Positions 63,895 through 64,000 of a stretch of 64,000 bases of DNA are shown here, piece by piece. The notes below the pieces were generated by a model. The model was not told the DNA's origin, made no database searches, and worked only from the letters and a program-made list of their open reading frames with translations. Both the position numbers and the translations under genes were made by a program. The DNA lies in contig JABLWZ010000001.1 in assembly GCA_013178275.1 (NCBI GenBank), forward strand, positions 62,001 through 126,000. Reading direction: 5' to 3'. This DNA comes from Bacillota bacterium. GTDB lineage: Bacteria > Bacillota > Ch66 > Ch109. Numbering within the stretch: position 1 is the first letter of the stretch; every line of letters starts with the position of its first letter.

Positions 63895-64000
63895 AATTTT
63901 TTTAACTCCCTCTTTATACCCTAAAACCCCCGTCATTACTGGGTTCTATCCTAATCTTTCCCGGTTTTCCCCACTTTTTCCCACTCCTCTCTTACGAAAC
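63895..64000 (-). promoter_or_regulatory. flanking DNA with mraZ-like 10-bp-spaced boxes
   Basis: On the reverse strand GTGGGA, GTGGGG, CCGGGA and TTAGGA begin exactly 10 bp apart (63984, 63974, 63964, 63954). This matches the known form of MraZ-binding boxes upstream of mraZ. An AGAGGGAG site (around 63906-63914) would stand before a start, but the Mu-like element begins there and no mraZ follows. Confidence 0.4.

Noticed and set aside
50705..63899. 5-bp target duplication of the Mu-like element
   Set aside because: AAAAG before TG 50710 and ATTTT after CA 63894 do not match, so no duplication can be claimed; the termini may be misplaced or rearranged.

Overview
The window looks like a chromosome segment of a spore-forming, probably anaerobic Firmicute of the Pelotomaculum/Desulfotomaculum kind. 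This is an inference. It rests on a gerA-gerB-gerC germinant receptor operon, a selenocysteine tRNA, exported proteins ending in the copper-amine-oxidase N-terminal domain common in Peptococcaceae, two very large MalT-like/BTAD regulators, and Gram-positive Shine-Dalgarno sites. No 16S rRNA is present, so the genus cannot be fixed.

Layout. (1) 1-12.3 kb, host: a MalT/BTAD regulator running off the left edge; two exported repeat/Fn3/copper-amine-oxidase-domain proteins; a tandem pair of small membrane proteins; dnaB; purA; then tRNA-Glu and tRNA-Val. (2) 12.23-31.85 kb, an AT-richer integrated element. A 17-bp direct repeat joins the anticodon arm of tRNA-Val (12231) to a copy at 31830. Inside are an integrase at the tRNA end; a block of unknown and defence-like genes, including a candidate pPIWI-associating nuclease; a Rad52-like annealing protein; small membrane proteins; an SF3-like helicase behind a structured leader; an excisionase-like protein; and a primase-polymerase/helicase. 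A second cargo block follows (MORN-like protein plus a decayed copy, GTPase-like/DUF697 protein, XRE regulator, small zinc-ribbon and membrane proteins). No relaxase, conjugation or virion genes are visible. (3) 31.9-50.7 kb, host: a second integrase, selC, an M48 protease with a zinc ribbon, TetR plus CPBP protease, gerABC, two FAD-dependent oxidoreductases, an OsmC-like protein, a PLP aminotransferase and a second MalT/BTAD regulator whose 5' end is cut off. (4) 50.71-63.89 kb, a short Mu-like transposable element: repressor, small XRE, truncated and full MuA, MuB, GemA, tail assembly chaperone, tape measure, protease I, Mor, plus unknowns. It has transposase-site-like repeats at both ends but no visible terminase, portal or major capsid gene. 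(5) 63.9-64.0 kb: flanking DNA with four GGG-type boxes at exact 10-bp spacing resembling an mraZ control region.

How the genes may work together. In the tRNA-Val element, integrase and excisionase would move it, primase-polymerase, SF3 ATPase and annealing protein would replicate it, and both ends carry variable cargo. In the Mu-like element, repressor and small XRE would switch expression of MuA/MuB; Mor and a set of ~10-bp-spaced GCGTTA repeats are candidates for controlling the tail/protease genes. The most unusual items are the mosaic truncated MuA, the GCGTTA arrays, the att-like repeat duplication at the right end of the tRNA-Val element, and the defence-like cargo beside its integrase. 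Domain calls come from reading sequence and memory of families; no search was run.
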